Source: Planctomycetaceae bacterium
GTDB taxonomy: Bacteria > Planctomycetota > Planctomycetia > Pirellulales > Pirellulaceae
DNA: 15,640 nucleotides
Direction of reading: 5' to 3'
Assembly: GCA_003506095.1 (NCBI GenBank)
Contig: DNWZ01000718.1
Coordinates: 2,408 to 18,047, forward strand
The notes beneath the pieces are model-generated. The model did not search any database, was not told where the DNA came from, and saw only the letters and a list, made by a program, of their open reading frames with translations. Shown piece by piece: positions 1 through 7,418 of this stretch. A program made the position numbers and the translations under genes. Position 1 is the first letter of the stretch. The number at the start of each line of letters is the position of its first letter.

Positions 1-2552
1 CCGTGATCTTTCAAGGTCGACCTTAAAAACGCACGGAAGAACGCACTGTCTTCACAAACCAATACCCGGTTCGTTTCAACCTTCGGACGCAATTCTTTAT
101 ACTTTTCAAACCAATTCGGATGGAGCGCTTCGGTTAAAGAATAAACATCCAACACACGTGTCACGCGATCGTCGATGATGGTCACACCCGCGACCGATTT
201 CTCAGCGCAATTGTGCGTATCCACTTCGGAGTTCGATTCGCGAATATCGCGTAGGATCGGTGACAAGAGCCCGACTTCGCGACCGTAAACGGTATAGACA
301 ATGGCATACAGGTGGTCTGGCTCGATCGGCGGTGAACATTTGAGGACATGCGGGATTTCCAGCAACGGAAGCATCACTTCGCCATATTTCAGCACCTTTT
401 GGTCGCCGACGTATTCGATGTCGCTGACTGCAATTCGCTCAATGCGGTTAACGATGTCCATCGAAACCGCAAAGTGATCGATCGCGTTTAAAGACAGCAA
501 CAGCAGACGCTGGCTTTCGCTTTGGTTTCCACGTTCGTGAGTAATCGCGGTCGCAGCCATCTCATCAACACTACTGCTCAGTTTTGCACGTCCGGAAATC
601 CCGACGGCGTCCAGGATCATTGCCACTTTTCCGTCGCCGAGAATTGTCGCCCCTGCTAAAAGCGGCAGATTACTCAGATGGCGGCCGAGTGGTTTGACGA
701 CGATTTCTTCACTATCTAGGACCTGGTCGACGGCCAATGCAAATCGCGTCCCGTTTGCTTCGACAACAACGATTTGATCCTCAACGGTGTCGTCGGTTTC
801 GGTCGATGCGAATGCGAGCAATTGTCGTAGTCGTACCAGTGGCAGCAGTTGGCCACGGATCCGCAGCACTTCTACTCCACTGACCCTTTCGATTCGTTTC
901 TCATTGCCATCGGCCCGAACGAGTTCGACGATGCAGGCGTGTGGCAGAGCAAAGCGATATTTACCACTGGCGATGATCATGCTGGGCACAATCGCGAGCG
1001 TCAGCGGTACTAAGATTCGGACGGTTGAGCCCTTTCCGAACGTCGAATCGATTTCAACCGCCCCGCCAAGTTTCTCGATGTTGGTTTTGACAACGTCCAT
1101 CCCAACGCCTCGACCGCTTACGCTGGTGATGGCCGCAGCGGTCGAAAATCCGGGCGCGAAGATTAACGCCAGCGAGTCACGCAGGCTCATTCTGGAAGCC
1201 TGGTCTGGGGTGATCACACCCTTTTCAATCGCTTTAGAACGCAGTTTGGCGGGGTCCATACCCGCGCCGTCGTCAATGATTTCAATGACAACCTTGCCTG
1301 CCTGATGGAATGCTCTCAATCGCACCAAGCCCTCGGCCGGTTTTCCAGCGGCGGCGCGAACCTCCGGAGCTTCGACCCCATGGTCTACTGAATTGCGAAT
1401 CAAGTGAGTCAATGGATCGGCGATCGCTTCGACAATCGTCTTGTCGACCTCAACTTCATTGCCTTCCATCTCCAGCGTTACTTGTTTGCCCAATTGAGCA
1501 GACAGGTCTCGCAGCACCCGTGGAAACTTGTTGAATACGTTTCCGATCGGTTGCATTCGCGTCTGCATGATCGCTTCTTGCAATTCGGTCGTCACTTGAT
1601 CGAGTTCCGCCGCAATCGGCGACAATCCCGATTCATCACTGCTGCGATTGTCGATCGCCCGCAGCAATTGGTTTCGACTTAAAACCAGTTCGCCGGCAAG
1701 GTTCATCAACCGATCCAGAACCCTCACTCCAACGCGAATCGTCGCTTCGGGCTGGGATAACTTCTTGGCTGATGAATCGCTAGAGTCCGCATTGATTGTT
1801 TCTGGTGAACCGAAGTTCGCAGATTCACCGCCATGGGGTGAGATCGCCGCGGCAAGGCCCGCTTCCGTTTTTTCAATCAGATTAACAGCCGACTGCGAAG
1901 CCGAATCCAATCCTGGATTTGTCTGTCCGCTACGATCTGCGGTGGCTTTGACGGGATGTGGCTCGGACTGCGTGCGTGCTTGGGTTCGCTTTCTGGGCTT
2001 GGTGACCGCAGGCTCCGCTGTCGCCACGCTGCCATCGACCGATCCGCTTCCAGCGGCATTGGCTTTTCCAGCCTTTGCCCGACTTGCTTTTTTCTTGGTC
2101 GTTGAAGCGGCAGTCGATTCACTTGAATTCGCTTGAGCAACCTTCGCTGCTAAAACAGGCTGCTTCAATTCTAGGGTTGTGTCAAAAATCTCATCGAGCC
2201 TTTGGACAAGCTGGTCAACATCTTGTTCGTTGCTGTTCTGGATATTTTCGATCAAATCACGCAGCCGGTCAGCAGCTCGCAGCATGACATCGACGTTAAA
2301 CGGATCTGGGATAAGCTTGTGCGAACGAACCGCCCCGAGCACATTTTCTAGGCTGTGCGAAAGCCGATTGATGGTCGACAGCCCTAGGAAACCCGCAGCA
2401 CCTTTTATCGAATGAATCGCACGAAATACTGTATTGACAAGGTCATCATCGCAGTCCTCGCCTAGTACCTCGATCTTCAGTAACTGAGATTCGATATCGC
2501 CTAAATGATCACGAGCTTCTTGAATGAAGTCGGTCAAAAGTTCATCGTCCAT
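1..2552 (-). CDS. cheA: CheA-type chemotaxis histidine kinase with two CheW domains and a C-terminal receiver (3' end beyond window)
   Basis: Cytoplasmic sensor kinase that autophosphorylates on an HPt histidine and passes phosphate to CheY-type receivers. I translated 850 codons from ATG 2550-2552; the frame stays open to the left edge. Domains: HPt about 1-110 with the phospho-site H47 (AIHSIKGAAG); an Ala/Ser/Lys-rich linker about 150-265, where CheA usually has P2; P3 dimerisation helices about 270-330 (LDRLMNLAGELVLSRNQL); HATPase about 335-515 with N box (HLIRNSVDHG, about 382-391), G1 (DDGAGMD, about 425) and G2 (GRGVGMDVV, about 480); CheW/P5 about 518-650; a second CheW-like domain about 682-810; and a receiver beginning about 826 (VLVCEDSAFFR), cut by the window edge. 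A Shine-Dalgarno AAGG at 2561-2564 supports the start. It diverges from cheY and cheX. Identity as CheA is certain from motifs. Whether it drives flagella, pili or another output is not visible. Confidence 0.95.
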   Translation of the reverse strand, partial: MDDELLTDFIQEARDHLGDIESQLLKIEVLGEDCDDDLVNTVFRAIHSIKGAAGFLGLSTINRLSHSLENVLGAVRSHKLIPDPFNVDVMLRAADRLRDLIENIQNSNEQDVDQLVQRLDEIFDTTLELKQPVLAAKVAQANSSESTAASTTKKKASRAKAGKANAAGSGSVDGSVATAEPAVTKPRKRTQARTQSEPHPVKATADRSGQTNPGLDSASQSAVNLIEKTEAGLAAAISPHGGESANFGSPETINADSSDSSAKKLSQPEATIRVGVRVLDRLMNLAGELVLSRNQLLRAIDNRSSDESGLSPIAAELDQVTTELQEAIMQTRMQPIGNVFNKFPRVLRDLSAQLGKQVTLEMEGNEVEVDKTIVEAIADPLTHLIRNSVDHGVEAPEVRAAAGKPAEGLVRLRAFHQAGKVVIEIIDDGAGMDPAKLRSKAIEKGVITPDQASRMSLRDSLALIFAPGFSTAAAITSVSGRGVGMDVVKTNIEKLGGAVEIDSTFGKGSTVRILVPLTLAIVPSMIIASGKYRFALPHACIVELVRADGNEKRIERVSGVEVLRIRGQLLPLVRLRQLLAFASTETDDTVEDQIVVVEANGTRFALAVDQVLDSEEIVVKPLGRHLSNLPLLAGATILGDGKVAMILDAVGISGRAKLSSSVDEMAATAITHERGNQSESQRLLLLSLNAIDHFAVSMDIVNRIERIAVSDIEYVGDQKVLKYGEVMLPLLEIPHVLKCSPPIEPDHLYAIVYTVYGREVGLLSPILRDIRESNSEVDTHNCAEKSVAGVTIIDDRVTRVLDVYSLTEALHPNWFEKYKELRPKVETNRVLVCEDSAFFRAFLRSTLKDH

Positions 2553-2815
2553 CACGCGGCCTTAATGTTTTGATGCGTTCGCCAAGTCAATTGAGTCCGA
2601 AATCGTTGCAAAAAATGGTACAGCCCATTCGCACGAAAGCATTCGGACGGCTTACGGTCAAAACCTAGCACACAATCCATCCGTAAACATTAAAGTTTCC
2701 GCAATCCTGACTTTTGGAATCCGCCTTAAGATCGATTAGTCATTTGGGCAAAACGTGTGACTGTATTGTCGTTATCGTAGTGACGCCTTTAACGATCGTA
2801 ATGAGATGATTTCGT

Positions 2816-2839
2816 AAAAAACGGCGGGATGATCCCGCC
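2816..2839 (-). terminator. Rho-independent terminator downstream of the 120-codon ORF
   Basis: On the minus strand the perfect 8-bp inverted repeat GGCGGGAT/ATCCCGCC (2823-2839, one-base centre) is followed by G and then six T residues. This is the classic GC hairpin plus U tract. The plus strand has no T tract after the hairpin, so it works leftward. It begins four bases after the TGA stop (2843-2845) of the leftward ORF and lies about 265 bp upstream of the cheA start. It would therefore end a separate upstream transcript and insulate cheA. Confidence 0.75.
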
Positions 2840-2842
2840 AAA

Positions 2843-3205
2843 TCATACGACGAGTAAATTCCGCTTTACCCTCCAATGCGTAACCACCTGTGAAACGGCT
2901 TCATGGGCGGACCAGCTGACGAAGCGAACGCCCTTTTCGGATAGGCTCTTGAGCCGAGTAATATCAGGCGATGAACCCTCTCGGTTTCGATTCTCTATTG
3001 CATGGACGGCAGAAAACAATGGCACCCATTTAATTCTCTTCACCACGGCAATTGTTTGTATGCTAGCTTTGAATGGATTGGGTCGTGTTTTCCTCGTGTT
3101 GGTTCCGGTTATGGGTGCCTGCATGGCGAGTAGTGAATCGTTGTTACTGTTGAACAGGACAACTTGGCGACCCGTTCGGAATTGAATGTTTACAGTCATA
3201 AGCAC
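2843..3205 (-). CDS. Hypothetical protein, 120 codons, unrecognised
   Basis: I do not recognise this protein. It reads from GTG 3203-3205 (or ATG 3197-3199, two codons later) to TGA 2843-2845. It is basic (about 20 Arg/Lys in 120 residues), has no signal peptide or membrane span, and contains motifs such as SLSEKGVRFVSWSAHEAVS near its C-terminus. The main evidence that it is real is position: its stop lies four bases before a strong terminator in the same direction. Against it, no Shine-Dalgarno precedes either start, and an overlapping plus-strand frame (2829-3185) is also open. The transcript could instead be an untranslated RNA. It lies between divergent chemotaxis genes, so a link to that system is possible but only by location. 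Confidence 0.35.
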   Translation of the reverse strand: MLMTVNIQFRTGRQVVLFNSNNDSLLAMQAPITGTNTRKTRPNPFKASIQTIAVVKRIKWVPLFSAVHAIENRNREGSSPDITRLKSLSEKGVRFVSWSAHEAVSQVVTHWRVKRNLLVV

Positions 3206-3250
3206 ATTTAAATTTACATTAATTTAATGCTTTCGATTAGCATCGAAAGC
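3200..3250. promoter_or_regulatory. Two adjacent inverted repeats in the cheY leader
   Basis: The first is AT-rich: TTAAATT (3208-3214), loop TACATT, AATTTAA (3221-3227), flanked by AAGCA (3200-3204) and TGCTT (3228-3232), which also pair. The second is a perfect 9-bp repeat, GCTTTCGAT (3229-3237), loop TAGC, ATCGAAAGC (3242-3250), ending 23 bases before the cheY ATG. They overlap by a few bases, so they would exclude each other as hairpins. No T tract follows in either direction, so a terminator is unlikely. An operator for divergent promoters, or a leader hairpin near the cheY ribosome-binding site, would fit. The repeats are seen; the role is inferred. Confidence 0.45.
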
Positions 3251-3273
3251 GATAGCCCCACGGAGAAGCGGAT

Positions 3274-3639
3274 ATGCGAGTATTGGTAGTTGATGATTCG
3301 GGCGTGATGCGAAAGATCATTTCACGGGCGCTGGGTGAGCTAGGAATCAATGAAGTCGAAGAAGCGGCCGACGGCCAACTTGCGCTGGATATGATGACAG
3401 CATCGGGACCATTCGATTTGTTGATCACAGATTGGAATATGCCGGTGATGAACGGGCTTGAGCTAGTTCAGTCGTTGCGTGGATCAGGCTGTGCCGTGCC
3501 GATCATCATGGTAACGACTAAGTCGGAAAAAGAAGCCGTTCTTCAAGCGATTCAAGCCGGTGTAAACGACTATGTGATCAAGCCATTTGAACGTGACATG
3601 TTGCGGCTGAAGATCGAGCGATTGGTTCCTGTCGCTTAA
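3274..3639 (+). CDS. cheY: CheY-type single-domain response regulator
   Basis: A stand-alone receiver domain of 121 residues with no output domain, so it acts as a diffusible phosphorylated signal in the cytoplasm. The acidic pocket is D7/D8 (VVDDSG), the phospho-acceptor is D53 (LLITDWNMP), the switch Thr is T81 or T82 (IMVTTKS), and the conserved lysine with its following Pro is K103 (VIKPFE). Length and motif spacing match CheY. The ATG is preceded by GGAGAAG at 3262-3268 with good spacing, the best Shine-Dalgarno in the window. It diverges from cheA, its likely phosphodonor, and is followed in the same direction by a cheX-type phosphatase gene. No stand-alone CheW, MCP, CheR or CheB lies nearby, so the motor or other target of this CheY cannot be told from the window. 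Confidence 0.95.
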   Translation: MRVLVVDDSGVMRKIISRALGELGINEVEEAADGQLALDMMTASGPFDLLITDWNMPVMNGLELVQSLRGSGCAVPIIMVTTKSEKEAVLQAIQAGVNDYVIKPFERDMLRLKIERLVPVA

Positions 3640-3684
3640 TCAGGAAATTTGACAGCCATTTCGCATGCCGAAACTTTGGCCCTG

Positions 3685-3708
3685 GCCTCTCACAGCGTTG
3701 TGAGCGGC
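3685..3708 (+). other. Hairpin between cheY and cheX
   Basis: GCC, a mismatch, CTCACA (3689-3694), loop GCGT, TGTGAG (3699-3704), a mismatch, then GGC form a compact stem-loop in the 118-bp gap. The following bases are CTGATCGATAG, with no T tract, so it is not a typical terminator. It could stabilise the cheY transcript, reduce read-through into cheX, or be incidental. Confidence 0.3.
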
Positions 3709-3757
3709 TGATCGATAGTAGATCTAGCAGTTCCAACCACGATTATGAAAGAACGTT

Positions 3758-4270
3758 GTGGCCACAAACCTTTTTGCAGAATTCGCGGCTTCGGCTTGTC
3801 GAGTTTTTGACATGATGGCCGGGATCAAGTTTGAAACCCATCCAGCCAGATACTTGCCTGTTGCCACTTGTGGCCATGAATTGAATGCGATTGTACCGGT
3901 TCAAGGACGATGGACCGGGTCTGTGGTGGTCGGGGTTGATCGCGAGTTAAGCCTGCTGTTCACCGAGCAAGTTTTGGGTTGCCGCCCCGATTCGATTGAC
4001 GATGATGTGATCGATACGGTGAAGGAACTTGGCAATATGATTGTCGGTCAGGTCGAGGGGCACCTTCCCTCGGGCAGTATTCGCATGTCGCTGCCCACCG
4101 TGGTAATCGGCGAAGGAACCGGACTCGCTTTCGGCTCAGAGATAAAGCCTGTACTGCTGCAACTGAGTTGCTCTGTTGGCAAAATGAGCATGTTATTTGG
4201 GCTGATCGACTCTTCGGCTGATGGTTCCTTGTTGATCGGTTCGGCGGAAGTAGCAACCGCCAACGCATGA
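3758..4270 (+). CDS. cheX: CheX-type CheY-P phosphatase
   Basis: A cytoplasmic protein of 170 residues of the CheC/CheX/FliY superfamily, expected to dephosphorylate CheY-P. It carries a single ExxN signature, E90 and N93, in DTVKELGNMIVG. CheX proteins have one such helix; CheC usually has two. The beta-rich N-terminal part (about 41-65) and the Gly-rich C-terminal strands (about 115-150) fit the fold, as does the length of about 150-170. The start is GTG at 3758; the nearby ATG at 3745 is out of frame and gives only a short peptide. It lies 118 bp after cheY on the same strand, and the pairing of a receiver with its phosphatase supports the assignment. A short inverted repeat (CAATCG 4271-4276, CGATTG 4283-4288) directly follows the stop but has no T tract. 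Confidence 0.85.
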   Translation: MATNLFAEFAASACRVFDMMAGIKFETHPARYLPVATCGHELNAIVPVQGRWTGSVVVGVDRELSLLFTEQVLGCRPDSIDDDVIDTVKELGNMIVGQVEGHLPSGSIRMSLPTVVIGEGTGLAFGSEIKPVLLQLSCSVGKMSMLFGLIDSSADGSLLIGSAEVATANA

Positions 4271-4373
4271 CAATCGCCTGACCGATTGGCTGGTCGCCAC
4301 TGATCACTTTGACGGTTATCATGGGAGTCTCGAAACAGGCAACCCATCCTCCACCATTGTGCGATCCGTTTCC

Positions 4374-5786
4374 ATGACGACCGTTCCGCCTAAACAGATC
4401 GTTCAATCGCTCGCTGATGCAAACCAGTCTCATGTTCTGCGTTATTGGGACGATCTTGATGATGCAGGCTGCAAGCAATTAATCGCTCAACTCGAATCGA
4501 TTGATTTCGATTTGTTAGTAAAGCTGATTTCCGGTGCAGACGACAAACCTGATTTTGCAGCAATGGCATCCCGGGCGTTGCCACCGCCTGCAGTGCGGAT
4601 TGATGGCACGGGAGCGGCTTGGAGTCCGGCCGACGCTCGCATAGCTGGACAACGGGCACTTGCCGCCGGTCGCGTCGGTGCTGTCATTGTTGCTGGCGGC
4701 CAGGGGACTCGACTAGGCTCCGATTCACCCAAAGGGATGTTTCCGATTGGGCCGTTGTCGGGGCGGACTTTGTTCGAATTTTTTGCCGATGCATTGCTCG
4801 CTTTGGGTAAAGAATATTCGGTGCGAATCCCTCTTTATTTGATGACAAGTCCGCTGACGCACGCCGAAACGGTTGCTTATTGGAAAGAAAACGATTATCT
4901 CGGTTTGGCCGCCGAAGACGTAATTATTTTCTGCCAAGGGACCATGCCGGCGATTGATGCGGCGACGGGAAAACTGTTGCTCGCGTCCAAGGATTCGCTT
5001 TCACTGAGCCCCGACGGGCACGGCGGAACGGTCCGTGCGTTGCAAGTGTCAGGATGTTTTGACGATGCCCGAAAACGTGGCGTTGATCTGTTGTCTTACA
5101 TTCAAGTCGATAACCCTTTGGTTTCGCTTTGCAACGTTGACTTCATTGGTCACCATTTGATGAGTGGCAGTGAAATGACAACACAAGTTGTTCGTAAACG
5201 TTATGCTGAAGAAAAAGTCGGCAACGTGGTTATGGTTGATGGCACGTTAAGAATTATTGAGTACAGCGATTTACCCGACGAAGCTGCGCAGCAGAGAGAC
5301 GAAAAAGGTGAACTGAAATTGTGGGCAGGAAATATCGCCGTTCACATGTTCGATATACCATTTCTGCGACGAGCGTCTACTTCGGTCGATGCTCTGCCGT
5401 TTCATCGCGCAATCAAAGCAACGAACGCAATCGATCAACACGGTGACCTGGTTAAGCCAGCGTCCCCCAATTCGATCAAGTTCGAACGGTTCATTTTTGA
5501 CTTATTGCCATTGGCCGAAAATGCGTTTGTCGTCGAAGCGGATGCGAGTGACGCGTTTGCCCCGGTGAAAAACGCCGACGGTGCCGCGCACGATACTCCC
5601 TCGCAGTCCAAGGCTGCGATTTGCAGATTGCATCGCAAATGGCTTCGCCAAGTTGGTGTAGAAATCGCCGATCATGTGATGGTCGAAATCAACCCGCGTT
5701 TCGCGTTGGGGCCTGATCAGTTGGCCAAAAAAATCACTCCTGGCCAGGTGATCGCCAACGATCATTACTTCGCTCCCGGGCAGTAA
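4374..5786 (+). CDS. UDP-N-acetylhexosamine / UDP-sugar pyrophosphorylase (eukaryotic UAP1-like)
   Basis: Nucleotidyltransferase of the UDPGP family, catalysing UTP plus sugar-1-phosphate to UDP-sugar plus pyrophosphate. Counted from ATG 4374 (470 residues), the nucleotide-binding signature AGGQGTRLGSDSPKGM is at about 107-122, PDGHGG at about 213-218 (the family's DGNGG with His for Asn), VDNPLV at about 245-250, and GNVVMVDG followed by IEYSDL at about 283-303. This order matches eukaryotic UDP-GlcNAc pyrophosphorylase (UAP1/QRI1) rather than bacterial GlmU, which also carries an acetyltransferase domain that is absent here. I prefer ATG 4374 over an in-frame GTG at 4359; neither has a Shine-Dalgarno. 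The substrate (GlcNAc-1-P, GalNAc-1-P or Glc-1-P) cannot be fixed from sequence. It follows cheX by 103 bp on the same strand but shows no functional link to it, and it converges on the protease gene. Confidence 0.88.
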   Translation: MTTVPPKQIVQSLADANQSHVLRYWDDLDDAGCKQLIAQLESIDFDLLVKLISGADDKPDFAAMASRALPPPAVRIDGTGAAWSPADARIAGQRALAAGRVGAVIVAGGQGTRLGSDSPKGMFPIGPLSGRTLFEFFADALLALGKEYSVRIPLYLMTSPLTHAETVAYWKENDYLGLAAEDVIIFCQGTMPAIDAATGKLLLASKDSLSLSPDGHGGTVRALQVSGCFDDARKRGVDLLSYIQVDNPLVSLCNVDFIGHHLMSGSEMTTQVVRKRYAEEKVGNVVMVDGTLRIIEYSDLPDEAAQQRDEKGELKLWAGNIAVHMFDIPFLRRASTSVDALPFHRAIKATNAIDQHGDLVKPASPNSIKFERFIFDLLPLAENAFVVEADASDAFAPVKNADGAAHDTPSQSKAAICRLHRKWLRQVGVEIADHVMVEINPRFALGPDQLAKKITPGQVIANDHYFAPGQ

Positions 5787-5894
5787 AAAAGCCTGCTGAC
5801 ACCAGTGACGATCGAGTCCTGGCTGGGTCGGCATGGATCGGTTTGTGGCCAAACCATGCCCCGGGACGCGCGCGTCTACTGGTGAAAACAGGCT
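5785..5894 (-). terminator. Long structured 3' element, probably the terminator of the protease gene
   Basis: The gap between the convergent genes folds as one unit. The closing stem pairs AGCCTG (5790-5795) with CAGGCT (5889-5894) and CACCAGT (5800-5806) with ACTGGTG (5878-5884), separated by a 4x4 internal loop. Inside are a 12-bp perfect palindrome GACGCGCGCGTC (5865-5876) and a hairpin with GGTTTG (5840-5845), loop TGGC, CAAACC (5850-5855), extended by GGCAT/ATGCC with a bulge. Read leftward, the closing stem is followed by six T residues (5790-5785), as in an intrinsic terminator for the protease transcript. It is much larger than a usual terminator hairpin, so a structured RNA is possible. 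The pairings are seen; the function is inferred. Confidence 0.45.
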
Positions 5895-5924
5895 AAACTC
5901 GGTTCAGAAGTTGGTCTCGATTGG

Positions 5925-7406
5925 CTAACGCTTTTTCAAGCCAGGTGACTCGGCCAATCGCAAGTAACCATACATTGGCTGGTCGCTGCGGATGATTACA
6001 AACTTACCCTGCAATTGATCTTGTTGAGCCGCTTTGTGAAGGATGCCTTGCAGTTCAGCGATTGAAGCAGTCGACCATCCGTGCAAACCGATCAACACAT
6101 CACCGACGCGGAGCCCATAGGTGTCTGCCGGAGAGCCCTTACGGACTTCGGTCACATAGAGGCCACCGCGATACGACTGCTTGGTCTTTGACTCAATCCG
6201 CTGCATCGCAGCACGCGGTACCGGTTGCAATTTTACGCCAATTGTGCTCCATGCCAAAACGCGGGCTTCGTCTTCGCCTGGGACTAAGCTTGGACCGCTG
6301 GTGGTGACCGCAACCTCTAGTTCTTCGCCGTCACGCTCGACCACGATCGGCAGTGGGCCACCGTTCTCTGCTTCGATAAGAGCTAAACCGAACCCAAGCT
6401 GATCGCTGGTTGCAATGGTTCCAACCCGCAAAATTCGATCCCCAGCCTTCAGGCCATCGCGGCCCGCAGCACCCGTTGTCGACACCTGCGTGATTACAAC
6501 ACCATCGCCCTGTTTGGGGCCACCGGAGACAGCTAAGCCTAGGCCCAAACGGTCTTCGTTGTGAGCGTTGATCATTTTGTTGACGATATCGATCGCCTGG
6601 TCGATTGGAATTGCAAACGCGATTTGCTGGGCACCAACTCGCACGGCAACATTCACACCAATGATTTCGCCGTGAATGTTTAGGAGCGGTCCGCCCGAGT
6701 TGCCTGGGTTGATTCCAGCACTGGTTTGAATCAGGTCGCGATACTCCTGCGTGTCGTTCACAGGGACGTCTCGATGCAATGCGGAGATAATGCCTTCAGT
6801 CGCCGTATGCACGTATCCGAACGCATTGCCAATCGCAATCACCGGTTCACCCACCATCAGGTCGCAACTGGTGCCTCGCGGAATCACTTCAAGAGGATGA
6901 CTGACATTCACTTTCAGCAACGCTAAGTCGCTGCGAATATCTGTCGCTACTACATCGGCGTTTGTCTGAGTGCCATCGGCCAATGTGATTCGCACTTCTT
7001 CCACGTCTTCAACAACGTGGTAGTTTGTTACCACATAGCCGCGTGGGTCGATCACCACCCCGGTGCCCATGCCGTTGACTTGACGTCCAGGGTCCGCACC
7101 TGCCATCGACGCTGCTGTTGGACGAACCAACTTTTGGCCATGAATGTTAACAACCGCGTTGCTGCAGCGGCGAATCGCCATCACGACCGGAGTTTCGCGA
7201 CGATCACGCATTGGCGCTGGATCATCGCCCCAAGCATGCGAGCTCCCGATTGTCGATGCGATCCCGCAACCGAGCAGCGCATTGATAGCCGCCCAGCGGG
7301 CTGATTTCGCCGAAAACGCCCTCCAGTGATTCTTGTCTGATCCGGTGCGATAGTGCCGATCTGATAACTTGCGTTCAGACCAAGGCAAAGCAATGAAACG
7401 TCGCAT
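5925..7406 (-). CDS. HtrA/DegP-family serine protease with two PDZ domains
   Basis: Trypsin-like periplasmic or envelope protease and chaperone for misfolded exported proteins. Numbered from the longest frame (GTG 7418, 497 residues), the catalytic triad is complete: H134 (NYHVVED), D164 (DIRSDLALLKV) and S241 (NPGNSGGP). PDZ1 lies at about 290-375 and PDZ2 at about 412-490 (PADTYGLRVGDVLIGL). A hydrophobic segment at about 42-58, ending SSHAWG, looks like a signal peptide with a long basic n-region, common in planctomycetes. I chose ATG 7406 over GTG 7418 because it is ATG and has GGGG six to nine bases upstream; the difference is four residues. Its leader is 434 bp long and its 3' end meets a structured terminator-like element. 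Which HtrA paralogue (DegP, DegQ or DegS type) cannot be settled; two PDZ domains favour DegP/DegQ. Confidence 0.93.
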   Translation of the reverse strand: MRRFIALPWSERKLSDRHYRTGSDKNHWRAFSAKSARWAAINALLGCGIASTIGSSHAWGDDPAPMRDRRETPVVMAIRRCSNAVVNIHGQKLVRPTAASMAGADPGRQVNGMGTGVVIDPRGYVVTNYHVVEDVEEVRITLADGTQTNADVVATDIRSDLALLKVNVSHPLEVIPRGTSCDLMVGEPVIAIGNAFGYVHTATEGIISALHRDVPVNDTQEYRDLIQTSAGINPGNSGGPLLNIHGEIIGVNVAVRVGAQQIAFAIPIDQAIDIVNKMINAHNEDRLGLGLAVSGGPKQGDGVVITQVSTTGAAGRDGLKAGDRILRVGTIATSDQLGFGLALIEAENGGPLPIVVERDGEELEVAVTTSGPSLVPGEDEARVLAWSTIGVKLQPVPRAAMQRIESKTKQSYRGGLYVTEVRKGSPADTYGLRVGDVLIGLHGWSTASIAELQGILHKAAQQDQLQGKFVIIRSDQPMYGYLRLAESPGLKKR

Positions 7407-7418
7407 GGAACCCCGCAC

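Larger units (their letters stand above)
2553..3273. other. Divergent intergenic region between cheA and cheY
   Basis: This 721-bp stretch separates leftward cheA from rightward cheY. It is more AT-rich than the genes beside it. From left to right it holds the cheA leader (2553-2816), a leftward intrinsic terminator (2816-2839), a possible leftward 120-codon ORF (2843-3205) and a cluster of inverted repeats in the cheY leader (3200-3250). I could not pick a convincing -35/-10 pair for cheA. A TTTACA at 3213-3218 could be a -35 for cheY, but the matching -10 (GATTAG/ATTAGC) is poor. Confidence 0.7.

Noticed and set aside
787..2415. Several long rightward frames (787-1305, 1648-2136, 2179-2415) opposite cheA.
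   Set aside because: They are antisense to a CheA reading with complete conserved motifs and have no recognisable domains of their own.
2829..3185. Rightward 118-codon frame opposite the possible 120-codon ORF.
   Set aside because: It begins inside the terminator hairpin, has no Shine-Dalgarno, and nothing downstream supports it; the leftward frame ends at the terminator.
4271..4288. Inverted repeat CAATCG/CGATTG right after cheX as a terminator.
   Set aside because: The stem has only six pairs with moderate GC, and no T tract follows on either strand.
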